A DNA stretch of 64,000 nt from Duncaniella muris. Lineage in GTDB: Bacteria > Bacteroidota > Bacteroidia > Bacteroidales > Muribaculaceae. Shown piece by piece: positions 28,413-36,467 of the stretch. Location of the stretch: NCBI RefSeq assembly GCF_003024805.1, contig NZ_PUEC01000018.1, forward strand, positions 1 to 64,000, written 5' to 3'. Each line of letters begins with the position of its first letter. The stretch's first letter is position 1. The notes beneath the pieces were generated by a model. The model ran no database searches. It was not told the DNA's origin and saw nothing but the letters and a program-made list of their open reading frames with translations. A program made the position numbers and the translations under genes.

Positions 28413-28737
28413 GGGACGGCGAAAGTCAGTTTCGGGCTTGTTCTTTTATATTGTTGTCATCGACATACGGCCCGGATGTCAAAAAAACAGAAATAATGAC
28501 TCCCAAAAAATCGCATATGAAATAAGTTTGCAATTGTGACAGATAAAAATGAATGTTTTTGTCTGGAAGAATCAGTTTGTGCGGTTGATGATGCTGGTCT
28601 TACTGGCAATCATCTGATGTATAATGTGTTGCTGCTCATATGAACGGTGCAGAATGATCTTGAACACTGAGTTGAGAAGATAAATGCGAAAAGAAAAACG
28701 AAAAAAATCATTTTTTTTGAAAAAATATTCAAAAATA

Positions 28738-28769
28738 TTTGCATGATTAAAAAAAACTCTCTACCTTTG
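28738..28769 (+). promoter_or_regulatory. Promoter of tRNA-Lys
   Basis: TTTG (28738-28741), 20 nt, TACCTTTG (28762-28769): close to a perfect Bacteroidetes consensus, in an A/T-rich stretch about 58 nt before the tRNA. Confidence 0.85.
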
Positions 28770-28826
28770 CATCGCTTTTAAGGAAAAGCCCACTTGAAAA
28801 CTCAAGCGGTCACCGACCAAAGCATT

Positions 28827-28899
28827 GATTCGCTAGCTCAGCTGGTAGAGCACAACACTTTTAATGTTGGGGTCCTGGGTTCGAGCCCCAGGCGGATCA
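28827..28899 (+). tRNA. tRNA-Lys (anticodon TTT)
   Basis: 73 nt with full cloverleaf: acceptor GATTCGC/GCGGATC (one G-T pair), D-arm AGCTCAGCTGGTAGAGC, anticodon stem CAACA/TGTTG with loop CTTTTAA, T-arm CTGGG-TTCGAGC-CCCAG, discriminator A. The CCA tail is not encoded. It is the junction between chromosome and the conjugative element: everything rightward is element. Confidence 0.95.
28876..28899 (+). other. Probable attachment site of the element (tRNA 3' end)
   Basis: Tyrosine integrases that use tRNA genes normally cross over within the T-arm/acceptor 3' segment and restore it. The integrase gene begins 500 nt further right. The matching copy at the other end of the element would be outside the window, so the core cannot be delimited. 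Confidence 0.45.
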
Positions 28900-28923
28900 C
28901 GAAAGGGTTCGGAAGAACACCGC

Positions 28924-28956
28924 AAAGCACTGAAATCAGTTGATTTTCAGTGCTTT
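28924..28956 (+). terminator. Terminator of tRNA-Lys
   Basis: AAAGCACTGAAA and TTTTCAGTGCTTT form a 12-bp stem followed by a T-run (TTTTTCTTTTT). Confidence 0.8.
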
Positions 28957-29003
28957 TTCTTTTTGGTGAAATTGCAGGATAACGCAGAATATTACCTACA
29001 GGC

Positions 29004-29305
29004 GTGTACAAAACGTGTACATCGTGTTTCGTGTACAAAAATGTACACGGTTACACGGAAAGGCCCGCAACAGGTTGAGGACTGCACATTTGCAGAAATT
29101 CAACTTTGAAAAAGTGGGGTTCTGCGGGCGGGAACGCGACCCTCGACCCACAATTCGGGTGTGATACGGCTAATTTTAACTTTATTTAAGATTTGGCCTT
29201 GTCCGATGATTTTGTCAGTCGTCCCTGCTGTGGTCTTCCCCATTCTGCCGTGTGAAATTCGTGTACAATGTTAAATCTCGCTGAAAAATCGGCCGGATGT
29301 ACACG
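29004..29305. repeat. Six GTGTACA/TGTACAC repeats beside the att site
   Basis: Copies at 29004-29010, 29015-29021, 29031-29037 and 29261-29267 (GTGTACA), and 29042-29048 and 29299-29305 (TGTACAC). The last two extend to the shared TGTACACGGTTAC. They sit between the attachment site and the integrase gene, where arm-type integrase and excisionase sites lie in lambda-like and CTnDOT-like elements. The 500-nt stretch has no credible gene. Confidence 0.7.
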
Positions 29306-29342
29306 GTTACGCCACCGCCGGAGTATCATGTTCCGAAGCGCA

Positions 29343-29391
29343 TTTGGAATCCGGGTTAAAAATGAGTATCTTTAAGTAACCATTAAACCCG
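29343..29391 (+). promoter_or_regulatory. Integrase promoter with flanking inverted repeat
   Basis: TTTG (29343-29346), 20 nt, TATCTTTA (29367-29374). CGGGTT (29352-29357) and AACCCG (29386-29391) form an inverted repeat straddling the -7 box, a plausible operator for an element-encoded repressor or the integrase itself. Confidence 0.6.
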
Positions 29392-29399
29392 TAAGTAAC

Positions 29400-30638
29400 A
29401 TGACAAACAACCCTTATTTCACCCTGACCTTCTTCACAAGGAAGCCAAGGTCGGAAGGCTACACCGACCACAAGGTGTATGTCAGAATTTCAGTGGCAGG
29501 TCAGCAGACTGACCTCGCCATAGGCCGCTCGGTCAATCCTGAAAACTGGGACCAGAAACGCAAACTATCAAAAGGTCGCTCCCGGCGCGATCTGGAGCTG
29601 AACAAGTACCTCGATGAGATACGGGCCAGATTCTGCGAGATACATACCAATCTCGTGCGTGAGAAGAAACTCGTCAACCCTATTGTTATGCGCGACCTGT
29701 TTCTCGGCAAAGTTGAGAAGCCTAAGATGCTATGTGAGATTTTCACTGAATCCAACGCAAAGAGAAAAGAGGAAATGGAGCGTGGCGATATGGTCAATGC
29801 CACCTATCTTCGTTGGGAGCGGTGTGTGACCTACCTCGGCGAGTTCCTGCGTCTGACTATGAATGTCGATGATATTCCAGTCAGGGATGTCACGGCAGGA
29901 ATGATAGATGATTTCGAGCATTTCCTGCGTGTCAGCAAGAACTGCGCCAACAACACGGCTGTGAAGTACCTCCGCTATCTCAAGAACACTATCCAGTATG
30001 CCATCGCGCATAAGTGGATAACTGAAGACCCGTTCATCGGCAGAAAGTTCCACCGTACTCAGGCGAAACGCCAATTTCTGACTGAGGCTGAGATTATGGA
30101 GATTCTCAAACTCGACTTCTCCATGATGCCGCGTCTGGAACTTGTCAGGGATACATTCGTGTTCTGCTGCTTCACCGGACTTGCATTCTGCGATATAAAA
30201 TCGCTTCAATGGAGCGACATCGAAAAAGACCGCGACGGCAATATGTGGATACGCAAATCCCGCGAGAAAACCGGCGAGTTGAGTATCATACCGATGTTGG
30301 AGGTGCCGCGTCAGATAGCCGACAAATATGTCAACCACCCCGTTGCAGTATCTACCGGAGTCGTGCTGCCCGTTTGCTCCAATCAGAAAATGAACGCTTA
30401 TCTCAAAGAGATTGCGGATCTCGCAAAGATAACCAAGCCTCTTACCACACACATCGCGCGACACACTTTCGCGTCTCTGTCGCTCAACAACCATGTCCCT
30501 CTCGAATCAATCCAGAAGATGCTCGGACACAGCGACATCAAAACAACGCAGATCTACGCGAAGATTCAAGACCAGACCGTCTATGAGGATATGCAGACCA
30601 TGCGCAACCGATTTGACAGACTGAGCATCAACAGATGA
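29400..30638 (+). CDS. int: Tyrosine integrase of the conjugative element
   Basis: 412 residues: an N-terminal arm-binding domain (about 1-100), a SAM-like core-binding domain (about 105-205), and a catalytic domain. HIARHTFASLSL carries the conserved H/R pair and LGHSDIKTTQIYAKI the His and nucleophile Tyr. At the position of the first catalytic Arg the sequence is CFTGLAFCDI, without Arg, as in IntDOT and many Bacteroidetes integrases. It integrates and, with accessory HTH proteins, excises the element at the tRNA-Lys site. Followed by a bidirectional terminator. Confidence 0.93.
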   Translation: MTNNPYFTLTFFTRKPRSEGYTDHKVYVRISVAGQQTDLAIGRSVNPENWDQKRKLSKGRSRRDLELNKYLDEIRARFCEIHTNLVREKKLVNPIVMRDLFLGKVEKPKMLCEIFTESNAKRKEEMERGDMVNATYLRWERCVTYLGEFLRLTMNVDDIPVRDVTAGMIDDFEHFLRVSKNCANNTAVKYLRYLKNTIQYAIAHKWITEDPFIGRKFHRTQAKRQFLTEAEIMEILKLDFSMMPRLELVRDTFVFCCFTGLAFCDIKSLQWSDIEKDRDGNMWIRKSREKTGELSIIPMLEVPRQIADKYVNHPVAVSTGVVLPVCSNQKMNAYLKEIADLAKITKPLTTHIARHTFASLSLNNHVPLESIQKMLGHSDIKTTQIYAKIQDQTVYEDMQTMRNRFDRLSINR

Positions 30639-30657
30639 CATCAACATCAGACAACTG

Positions 30658-30698
30658 AAAAGGGAGAGCTACCGGTCGATTCGGTAACTCTCCCTTTT
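30658..30698. terminator. Bidirectional terminator between int and the HTH genes
   Basis: GGGAGAGCTACCG and CGGTAACTCTCCC pair, flanked by AAAA and TTTT, so it can stop transcription from both sides. Confidence 0.85.
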
Positions 30699-30987
30699 AA
30701 TATTTGGGTATGTAGATTGAGGACAGGTATTCCTCTATATCCGTTTCTTCATAAAGTATCTTTCCGTCAAGACGATAGAACGGAATAATGCCTCTGTCGC
30801 GGAAGTCCTGCAATGTTCGGCGCGAAATACCGAGTCTTTCAGATAACTGGGCATCAGTAATAAAGCGTTTACCCATCAGGAAAGGTTTATATTCCAACGC
30901 TATTTCCTCCAGCATCTCAATATTCCGCCTTCCCATCGAGAGGAATTTTCTTATAACGTCATGTTCTTTGTCATATATTTCTTTCAC
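30697..30987 (-). CDS. HTH_17 excisionase-like protein
   Basis: 96 residues starting at GTG. The central MerR/excisionase HTH reads FITDAQLSERLGISRRTLQDFRDRGIIPFYRLDGKILYEETDIEEYL, the winged-helix DNA-binding module of Bacteroides Xis2-like proteins. Start overlaps the end of the next upstream HTH gene by 17 nt, so the two are coupled. Likely directs excision, or represses int; inferred from position and family. Confidence 0.8.
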   Translation of the reverse strand: MKEIYDKEHDVIRKFLSMGRRNIEMLEEIALEYKPFLMGKRFITDAQLSERLGISRRTLQDFRDRGIIPFYRLDGKILYEETDIEEYLSSIYIPKY

Positions 30988-31258
30988 TCTTGCCTTTGTT
31001 TATTTTTGAATATACGTCCTCTGACTTGTAAAAACATTTCCGTCCATGTTTTACATAGCCGATTTGTCCGAGCGTTTTCATAGTTCTCACTTTCCGGGTT
31101 GAAACACATAGCAGTTCCGCGACGGTCTCAGTTGGAATCCATTTGCCGGATTGGATTGAGCGGCACTTCTCATACATCGCCGCAATCAAAAGGGACTGAT
31201 ACTCCATTATCTCGAACATTGCATCCAGTGCCTCTTTGTCGATTCTTACGTATTCCAA
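30971..31258 (-). CDS. HTH_17 excisionase-like protein
   Basis: 95 residues. Helical N-terminus, then HTH SGKWIPTETVAELLCVSTRKVRTMKTLGQIGYVKHGRKCFYKSEDV. The frame opens at TTG 31258; an ATG at 31231 would shorten it by 9 residues, so the start is open. It is the first gene of a two-gene HTH operon resembling the xis2c/xis2d pair of CTnDOT in size and order. Confidence 0.78.
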   Translation of the reverse strand: MEYVRIDKEALDAMFEIMEYQSLLIAAMYEKCRSIQSGKWIPTETVAELLCVSTRKVRTMKTLGQIGYVKHGRKCFYKSEDVYSKINKGKSERNI

Positions 31259-31284
31259 TGTTTAGCGGTTTCAAATGTGACCGA

Positions 31285-31316
31285 GTGAAAAAAGAAGGCG
31301 GAGTCCCCTCCGCCTT
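31285..31316 (-). terminator. Terminator of the topoisomerase-like operon
   Basis: AAGGCGGAG / CTCCGCCTT, a 9-bp perfect stem, followed on the minus strand by CTTTTTT. Confidence 0.8.
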
Positions 31317-31401
31317 CAACCACTAAATCCGCAAGTCGTATGTTACATAGACTGCGATTCGATTGCGAATTTAGTGAATTATTTTCAAACGGCGGTTATT
31401 T

Positions 31402-33360
31402 TCAGTATAATTTGGCTTCAATCGGGGCGAATGACAGCCCTTTGCCCTTGCCGCGCACAACGATGTCGTAGAACTCATGGCCGTGACGGTTGGTGAACAT
31501 TATCTGCGATGTGTAGCCGTGGGTCAGAAGGCTGGCGACCTCCTTGTCGGTGAACTTGTGGCCCATGAACTGCAAAGGCATGGTGAATCCGCAAACGTGG
31601 CATTTCGCAACGCGGGGATAGCGGATAACCGAGTGTCGGCCGCATATCGGGCAGACATGGGTATCTGCCTTAGCCGGGAACAGACGGTGGTCGGTGATGA
31701 GCTGTTCGGTCTTGTCATAGATCCATTTGCCATACTCATTCATGAGCTGCGCTCCGCCGACACTGTTCTTGCGGTCGCCGTAGAGCCGTTCAACCTCTAC
31801 CTGATATGCCATAAGGTGACCGAGGGCATAAGTTGCGTTGAAGGTTTCAAGCAGGAGATTTCCCTCGCCGGTGATTGCAGGTTCACCGCATACGTCCAGA
31901 AGAAGGCGGTTGTCGCGGAGACGGTCGAATGCGTCCGCCACATCATGGTGTGCCAATGTGAAAGGCATACCGGGATTGTATTTGTCCGACAGTGAACGGA
32001 GCAACATTGATATTGCGCAGAGAAGATCGTTCATTTTGGGCGCTGTGGGAGCCACTGAGGTGCGGGAGAATTGGGATTTACCGGTGAGTTTCACTTCCAC
32101 GGCCTTAGGCACCTTGATGTCGGGGGTGTAAGGGATAGTTCCATAGAACGGTTCGCCGTTGATTTCCACCTCGATAACCAGCTCGTTCACTGCGGTAGGG
32201 CCGGCAAGGTTGGCATAGAAGCGAGAACGGATAAGGTCATATACACGCTGTTCATCACTGTCGAGGAACAGAGGCTTGTTGCCTGAGATGATGATGCCGT
32301 GATTGCCGGAGATTGTCCCGTCGGCGGCAAAAGGATACTTCCTGCACCATTTGTAGCGGCGGAGTTCATCGCGCAACGATTCGGGCAGTTTTGCGCATGA
32401 TGTCAGGGGCGACGAGATAAAACCACGCTCATAGAGGCTGACGGTGATGTCGCGGGTTGTGGAGAAATTAAGATTGAGTTTTTCCCATGCCTCGCTCTGG
32501 AGTGTGGCGAGAGTGAAGAGTGCCGGAGCCGGACTCATCTCAGTGTCGAGCATAACATCGGAAGCCTCGACTGTCGCCGGAACACACAGAGTCTTGTATG
32601 CCTGCGCCGCCTCATCTTTGGTGGAGTATGTCGAACAGGGATAGAACTTGATGTCCTTGCCGAGTGCCACGCCGCTCACCATGACGGAATGGGTGGTGAC
32701 GGGAACGTGTTGGCCACGGGCTTCTGCGTCGGATTCAAGATAGTTCTTGACGGCGGCAAGTACAAGCACGTCCTGACGGCAGATAGGCGACTTCATTTCC
32801 TTGAACAGTGAACGGTATGCTTCCGAAACATTGTACTTGAAAGCCTCGTCCATCGCCATGCCCACAAGTCCTGTTTGGGCGAGATTATGGAACTTACGTC
32901 CCCACTGACGGGTCTTGAACGCCGACTTGATTGCCTTGCGCTCCAGACGGGTCAGGAACATACGGCTTGTGGGTGCGCCGACTTTGAAGAAACGGCAGAT
33001 GTTGGCGAAACGTCCCTGAGCGTCGGCTCCGCCGTCGGACGCGAAGATTACCTCATCGCCGCCACGGATAAGTTTGCCAATATAGTCGGCATAGGTCTTG
33101 TCCTCGGTCGAGATTCCGTAACGGCCGTTTTCATCAGGAGTATGTCGGATACCGTAGGTGTAGCGTTCCGGCACGATGGGGAGAGCGTCCTTGCCGGGAA
33201 GCACTCCGAGTCCGAAGGGACGGATGAAGTCAGGAGTGACGGTGATGACTGCGATGTCATTGTTATAGATTACGCCGGGAACGGCTACATTGGTGGTTAC
33301 GTTAAGGGCGCGGGCGATGGCTGAAGCCACGGGAACGGCCTCGGTGATTATGACTTTCAT
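31402..33360 (-). CDS. Type IA topoisomerase-like protein with degenerate active site (Exc/TopB-like)
   Basis: 652 residues. The layout follows topoisomerase III: Toprim-like N-terminus (MKVIITEAVPVASAIARAL parallels AEKPSVAREIA), helical core (RLERKAIKSAFKTRQWGRKFHNLAQTGLVGMAMDEAF), and a C-terminal zinc ribbon CPICG..CHVCG. Key residues are gone: the Toprim acidic motif is FASDGGADAQG instead of DxDxEG, the N-terminal Lys is Ala, and where topoisomerases have ITYPRTDS with the nucleophile Tyr this has ISSPLTSC. It therefore should not cleave DNA. In CTnDOT the equivalent Exc protein is needed for excision, with reports that its topoisomerase activity is dispensable, so a structural role in excision is plausible. 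Confidence 0.75.
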   Translation of the reverse strand: MKVIITEAVPVASAIARALNVTTNVAVPGVIYNNDIAVITVTPDFIRPFGLGVLPGKDALPIVPERYTYGIRHTPDENGRYGISTEDKTYADYIGKLIRGGDEVIFASDGGADAQGRFANICRFFKVGAPTSRMFLTRLERKAIKSAFKTRQWGRKFHNLAQTGLVGMAMDEAFKYNVSEAYRSLFKEMKSPICRQDVLVLAAVKNYLESDAEARGQHVPVTTHSVMVSGVALGKDIKFYPCSTYSTKDEAAQAYKTLCVPATVEASDVMLDTEMSPAPALFTLATLQSEAWEKLNLNFSTTRDITVSLYERGFISSPLTSCAKLPESLRDELRRYKWCRKYPFAADGTISGNHGIIISGNKPLFLDSDEQRVYDLIRSRFYANLAGPTAVNELVIEVEINGEPFYGTIPYTPDIKVPKAVEVKLTGKSQFSRTSVAPTAPKMNDLLCAISMLLRSLSDKYNPGMPFTLAHHDVADAFDRLRDNRLLLDVCGEPAITGEGNLLLETFNATYALGHLMAYQVEVERLYGDRKNSVGGAQLMNEYGKWIYDKTEQLITDHRLFPAKADTHVCPICGRHSVIRYPRVAKCHVCGFTMPLQFMGHKFTDKEVASLLTHGYTSQIMFTNRHGHEFYDIVVRGKGKGLSFAPIEAKLY

Positions 33361-33549
33361 GTCTGTTTTTTAGAGTTTGTAAATTGGGGTTGTTGGCGGC
33401 TGACACTCTCAGCCGGGAGGTTTGGAGAGAATGACACGGGGAGTTCGCGACCTCCCCATGTCGGCGGGAGGATTGCCATATCATCGCTTGCGCACGCGAG
33501 GGAATGGCGGTCTGCTCAATTCAGAGCTTGCGGATAAAGTGGATGAAGG

Positions 33550-35019
33550 TCAGAGTTTGGGGCCTTTCGGCTTTTGCTGTTTCTTCTGCTCTTCGTTTTT
33601 GGGTTCGGTCTGCCCCCTCTGGAGAGGTTCCTTAACCACTTTTGTAGGTTCGTTGGTCTTACCCTCATTGTTGACGGCATATTGCGTCTTGCTCTCGCTG
33701 TCTATACCGACAACCTTTTCTTTGTCGGGATAGACATAGGTCTGCTTCGGACGCTGCTTCTCAGGGTCAAACTGGATATAGACCGTGCAGGGATTCCCGT
33801 TTCGATCAGGGATTTCACCTACCATAATCTGTTTGCCTGCACGATAGTCTGCTTGGGCAGTTTCGGAGAGCGGCACACCTTTCCATTTGGTGAGGTTCTT
33901 GATGTTGCCCTCCTTGTCGAGCCATGAGTTGTACTGCTGTCCACCCTGTTCCTGAGATTGTTCCCGCTTCTGGCGGTATTGTTCCGAGTTGACGAAAACC
34001 ACATCACGCTTGTCGGCATTGTACTGGAGGTCGGCGGTAAACTTCCGTCCGTTGGGCAGCTCGATATGCTGCTCTCTGATTATGCCTCCGTCTTTAAGGA
34101 TGCCTATCTGCTTCATGTCAAGTTCGATGTTGGCGACCTTGTTCTTGATGTAGATTTTATCCACGGGGATACTTTCAATCTCATTGGTGAGACGGTCGAT
34201 GCTGACGAGCGACTTCTTGACCACCCCTGTTTTCGGGTCGGTAAGGTCAACAGGTCTGCCCAGATTTCCTGTCTTGCGGAGCTGAGTCTTGTCCTCGTCC
34301 GTGAAGGTATAGCCTTTATAGGTTTTGTCGAGCTGAGGCTCGTGCTTCACGAAATGAGGCGTGAGGGTAAAACTGCCGTCAGGATTGGACTTGAACGATA
34401 GCCGGGCCTGTGCCTCGAATTTCTCGCCGCCGATTTCCGGTCTCAGGGTGAAAAGCTGCGGAGACTTGTGGTTATAGACCATCTGCTGCAATGCTCCGGA
34501 CTTTTCGAGGTCATCTCTCTTGATGCCCCATTGTTTTTCGATGGTGTCCCAGTCAACTTTGTCGGGGTTGACAGGTGCCATCTTGATTGCGGTCGAAGTC
34601 TCCTTGGCCGGAGTCTGGTCATGCTGTTCAGTAACCGTCTGTTCCTTTGCCATTGATTTGACGTCAACCTCAAAAGGTTTAAGGAGGTCGGCGTTAGCCA
34701 CAGGGTCTTGGAGCATATCGGACATCGCCGGACCGATTTTGTCGAACTCAGTTTCAGGAATCTTGAAGAAACCGAATAGCGAAGGGTTCTTTGCCTGTCG
34801 GATGAAGTTCGACATGAAGGCTTCGAGGGGATTCTGACCTTTAGAGAATTTCACAAGGTCACTGAGCTTCGCGGATTTTACATCCGCCATTTTCGGGGTG
34901 CCGTCGGGATTCTGTCCCACGACTGCGCCGACCTGCCCTGTTTCGTTGTTGCGGGCAATCAGCACTTCAGGTTGTTGCTGTTCTTTGTTTTGTTCCATTA
35001 AAATTATTTGGTTAAACAT
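33550..35019 (-). CDS. DUF3945/DUF4099 protein of Bacteroides ICEs
   Basis: 489 residues, hydrophilic. Residues about 60-270 look like DUF4099 (VDWDTIEKQWGIKRDDLEKSGALQQMVYNHKSPQLFTL), and about 275-420 hold DUF3945-type repeats (RPVDLTDPKTGVVKKSLVSIDRLTNEI, WLDKEGNIKNLTKWKGVPLSETAQADYRAGKQI). The tail is Lys/Gln-rich. These domains travel with conjugative-element topoisomerase genes; function unknown. Start codon overlaps the stop of the upstream HTH gene (TAATG), so translation is coupled. A 189-nt gap with only a small GC-rich hairpin separates it from the topoisomerase-like gene. Confidence 0.8.
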   Translation of the reverse strand: MFNQIILMEQNKEQQQPEVLIARNNETGQVGAVVGQNPDGTPKMADVKSAKLSDLVKFSKGQNPLEAFMSNFIRQAKNPSLFGFFKIPETEFDKIGPAMSDMLQDPVANADLLKPFEVDVKSMAKEQTVTEQHDQTPAKETSTAIKMAPVNPDKVDWDTIEKQWGIKRDDLEKSGALQQMVYNHKSPQLFTLRPEIGGEKFEAQARLSFKSNPDGSFTLTPHFVKHEPQLDKTYKGYTFTDEDKTQLRKTGNLGRPVDLTDPKTGVVKKSLVSIDRLTNEIESIPVDKIYIKNKVANIELDMKQIGILKDGGIIREQHIELPNGRKFTADLQYNADKRDVVFVNSEQYRQKREQSQEQGGQQYNSWLDKEGNIKNLTKWKGVPLSETAQADYRAGKQIMVGEIPDRNGNPCTVYIQFDPEKQRPKQTYVYPDKEKVVGIDSESKTQYAVNNEGKTNEPTKVVKEPLQRGQTEPKNEEQKKQQKPKGPKL

Positions 35020-35390
35020 TACGCCGGACTTGCGGCGCGATAATTATCTCTGGTGACGTTGACGAAGTTTTGTAGAACGTAATCGTCAAACTGGTCTTGG
35101 GTCATGAATATGGTGCGTCCATCATTGCTGATATAGTATTCCATTTTCCCCTCGGCTCGCATTTTTCTGATTGTTCGGGTCGTTTTGTTAAGACCTATTG
35201 CAAGATCCTCAAGCATTATTATAGTACTACCTTTGTAGGAAAGCTGAGGCTTGTCAGATTTCTTTACGAGCTTTATCATTGAGTTGGCAATGGAGTTCAG
35301 CAAATAGACCACAATGGTCATGGTGTCCATCATCCACTTGGATAAAGGGGTTGTGTCCCTCGGTTGATCTGGTGGTTTTGTATTCATCAT
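35019..35390 (-). CDS. Small HTH protein of the excision/regulation module
   Basis: 123 residues. A hydrophobic helix at about 22-40, then an excisionase-type HTH (IIMLEDLAIGLNKTTRTIRKMRAEGKMEYYISNDGRTIFMTQDQFDDYV). Third such HTH in the element. Coupled to the DUF3945 gene. DNA-binding role inferred from the fold only. Confidence 0.72.
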   Translation of the reverse strand: MMNTKPPDQPRDTTPLSKWMMDTMTIVVYLLNSIANSMIKLVKKSDKPQLSYKGSTIIMLEDLAIGLNKTTRTIRKMRAEGKMEYYISNDGRTIFMTQDQFDDYVLQNFVNVTRDNYRAASPA

Positions 35391-35569
35391 ATTTGTCGTT
35401 GTTTAAGTTTTACGATGCAAAGTTACTGCGGCTTTTTCCGGGCATTGTAAGCACCGGATAAGTGCTGATGTTTTATTGCGTCAAATATTCTTCGATTGAT
35501 GATTTTCAAGCAGTTACTCTTTAGCTATCATCTGGATTCATAAGTGAGTATCAGCATTTGAGTGTGTTA

Positions 35570-36166
35570 TCATGCTGCAAGTTCGGCATTTACGACATCC
35601 ACCATATTGTCGAGGAAGTATGTCACCCGGCTACCCTTTGCGGGACAGCGGCGTTTTATGCCGTCTCTTGCGTTCTGATATTTCTTCGGGTCGAAGTCAA
35701 GACCGAAAAGTGCATGAAGCCCTTTCTTGATATGGAGCTGGTACGCCTTATTCCCTCCATTTATGAATTTGCAGGCTATTATAAGGTGGATAAGTTCACA
35801 GAAGTCGGCATAATTACCGGTGAAAGTCACATCTGATGTTGTATCAGTCACTTTATTATTCTCAGCCACTGTATCCAGTGCGATTTTCGCTGAAACAGCC
35901 ATCTCTATCTGGTTTAGCAGACATTTGGCTATTTCAAGGATACGCTTTGCATATCGGCTCAACAAGCCATTGGCATAACCGAGGATTTCGGCCACCTCGG
36001 AAATAAATATCGACAGGCCGGTGTGTATCACTCGCCATTGGCTGTTGCCGTGGGCATATTCCACGATTGTGGCTCTCATATCGGCGTAGAGTGCCTTGAT
36101 GTTGCTTTCATCGCCTTCTTCCAACTGGTGAAAGAACTGGCTGTTCAGGAGGGTTAATATTTCCAT
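35570..36166 (-). CDS. rteC: RteC-like regulator
   Basis: 198 residues. N-terminal helical half, C-terminal segment with the RteC winged-helix pattern FTGNYADFCELIHLIIACKFINGG.., ending RVTYFLDNMV. In CTnDOT, RteC activates the excision operon by binding an inverted repeat in its promoter region. Here it is divergent from an RteB-like gene, with a palindrome-rich region between. Sequence is distant from the family reference, so the assignment rests on pattern and context. Confidence 0.68.
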   Translation of the reverse strand: MEILTLLNSQFFHQLEEGDESNIKALYADMRATIVEYAHGNSQWRVIHTGLSIFISEVAEILGYANGLLSRYAKRILEIAKCLLNQIEMAVSAKIALDTVAENNKVTDTTSDVTFTGNYADFCELIHLIIACKFINGGNKAYQLHIKKGLHALFGLDFDPKKYQNARDGIKRRCPAKGSRVTYFLDNMVDVVNAELAA

Positions 36167-36314
36167 TTCAATATCGTTTTTGAGTTATGCCCTTCTCAAT
36201 ATATTTAATTTCAACAAAGTTCAATATCCGATGTAAAATATTTGTAACACTCTATAAACCTGCAATATAAATCTAATATAACTCCGTGCGTTTGAATTGT
36301 CGAGTGTGTTAAAA

Positions 36315-36344
36315 GTGTTGGATTAACACAACACTATGTTGTGT
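36315..36344. promoter_or_regulatory. Palindromic operator candidates between rteC- and rteB-like genes
   Basis: ACACAACA-CTA-TGTTGTGT (36326-36344) is a perfect 8-bp palindrome, and GTGTT (36315-36319) pairs with AACAC (36325-36329) partly overlapping it. It lies about 50 nt upstream of the rteB-like -33 region, in a 300-nt AT-rich divergent intergenic region with no gene. Confidence 0.5.
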
Positions 36345-36392
36345 ATGCTACATAAATTCACGCAATATCAGCCATATTTAATTGTGCAACAG

Positions 36393-36424
36393 TATGTCAT
36401 TCTAAAATAAAAATTGTATCTTTG
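36393..36424 (+). promoter_or_regulatory. Promoter of the rteB-like gene
   Basis: TATG (36393-36396), 20 nt, TATCTTTG (36417-36424). It overlaps the upstream end of the open frame and supports the start at 36468. Confidence 0.55.
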
Positions 36425-36467
36425 TACTCAGTTTTGGCGAACAAATACCCTATACACATTTGTTATA

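Noticed and set aside
31402-33360. Annotation as functional DNA topoisomerase III
   Set aside because: The residues needed for cleavage and metal binding are not present at the expected positions.
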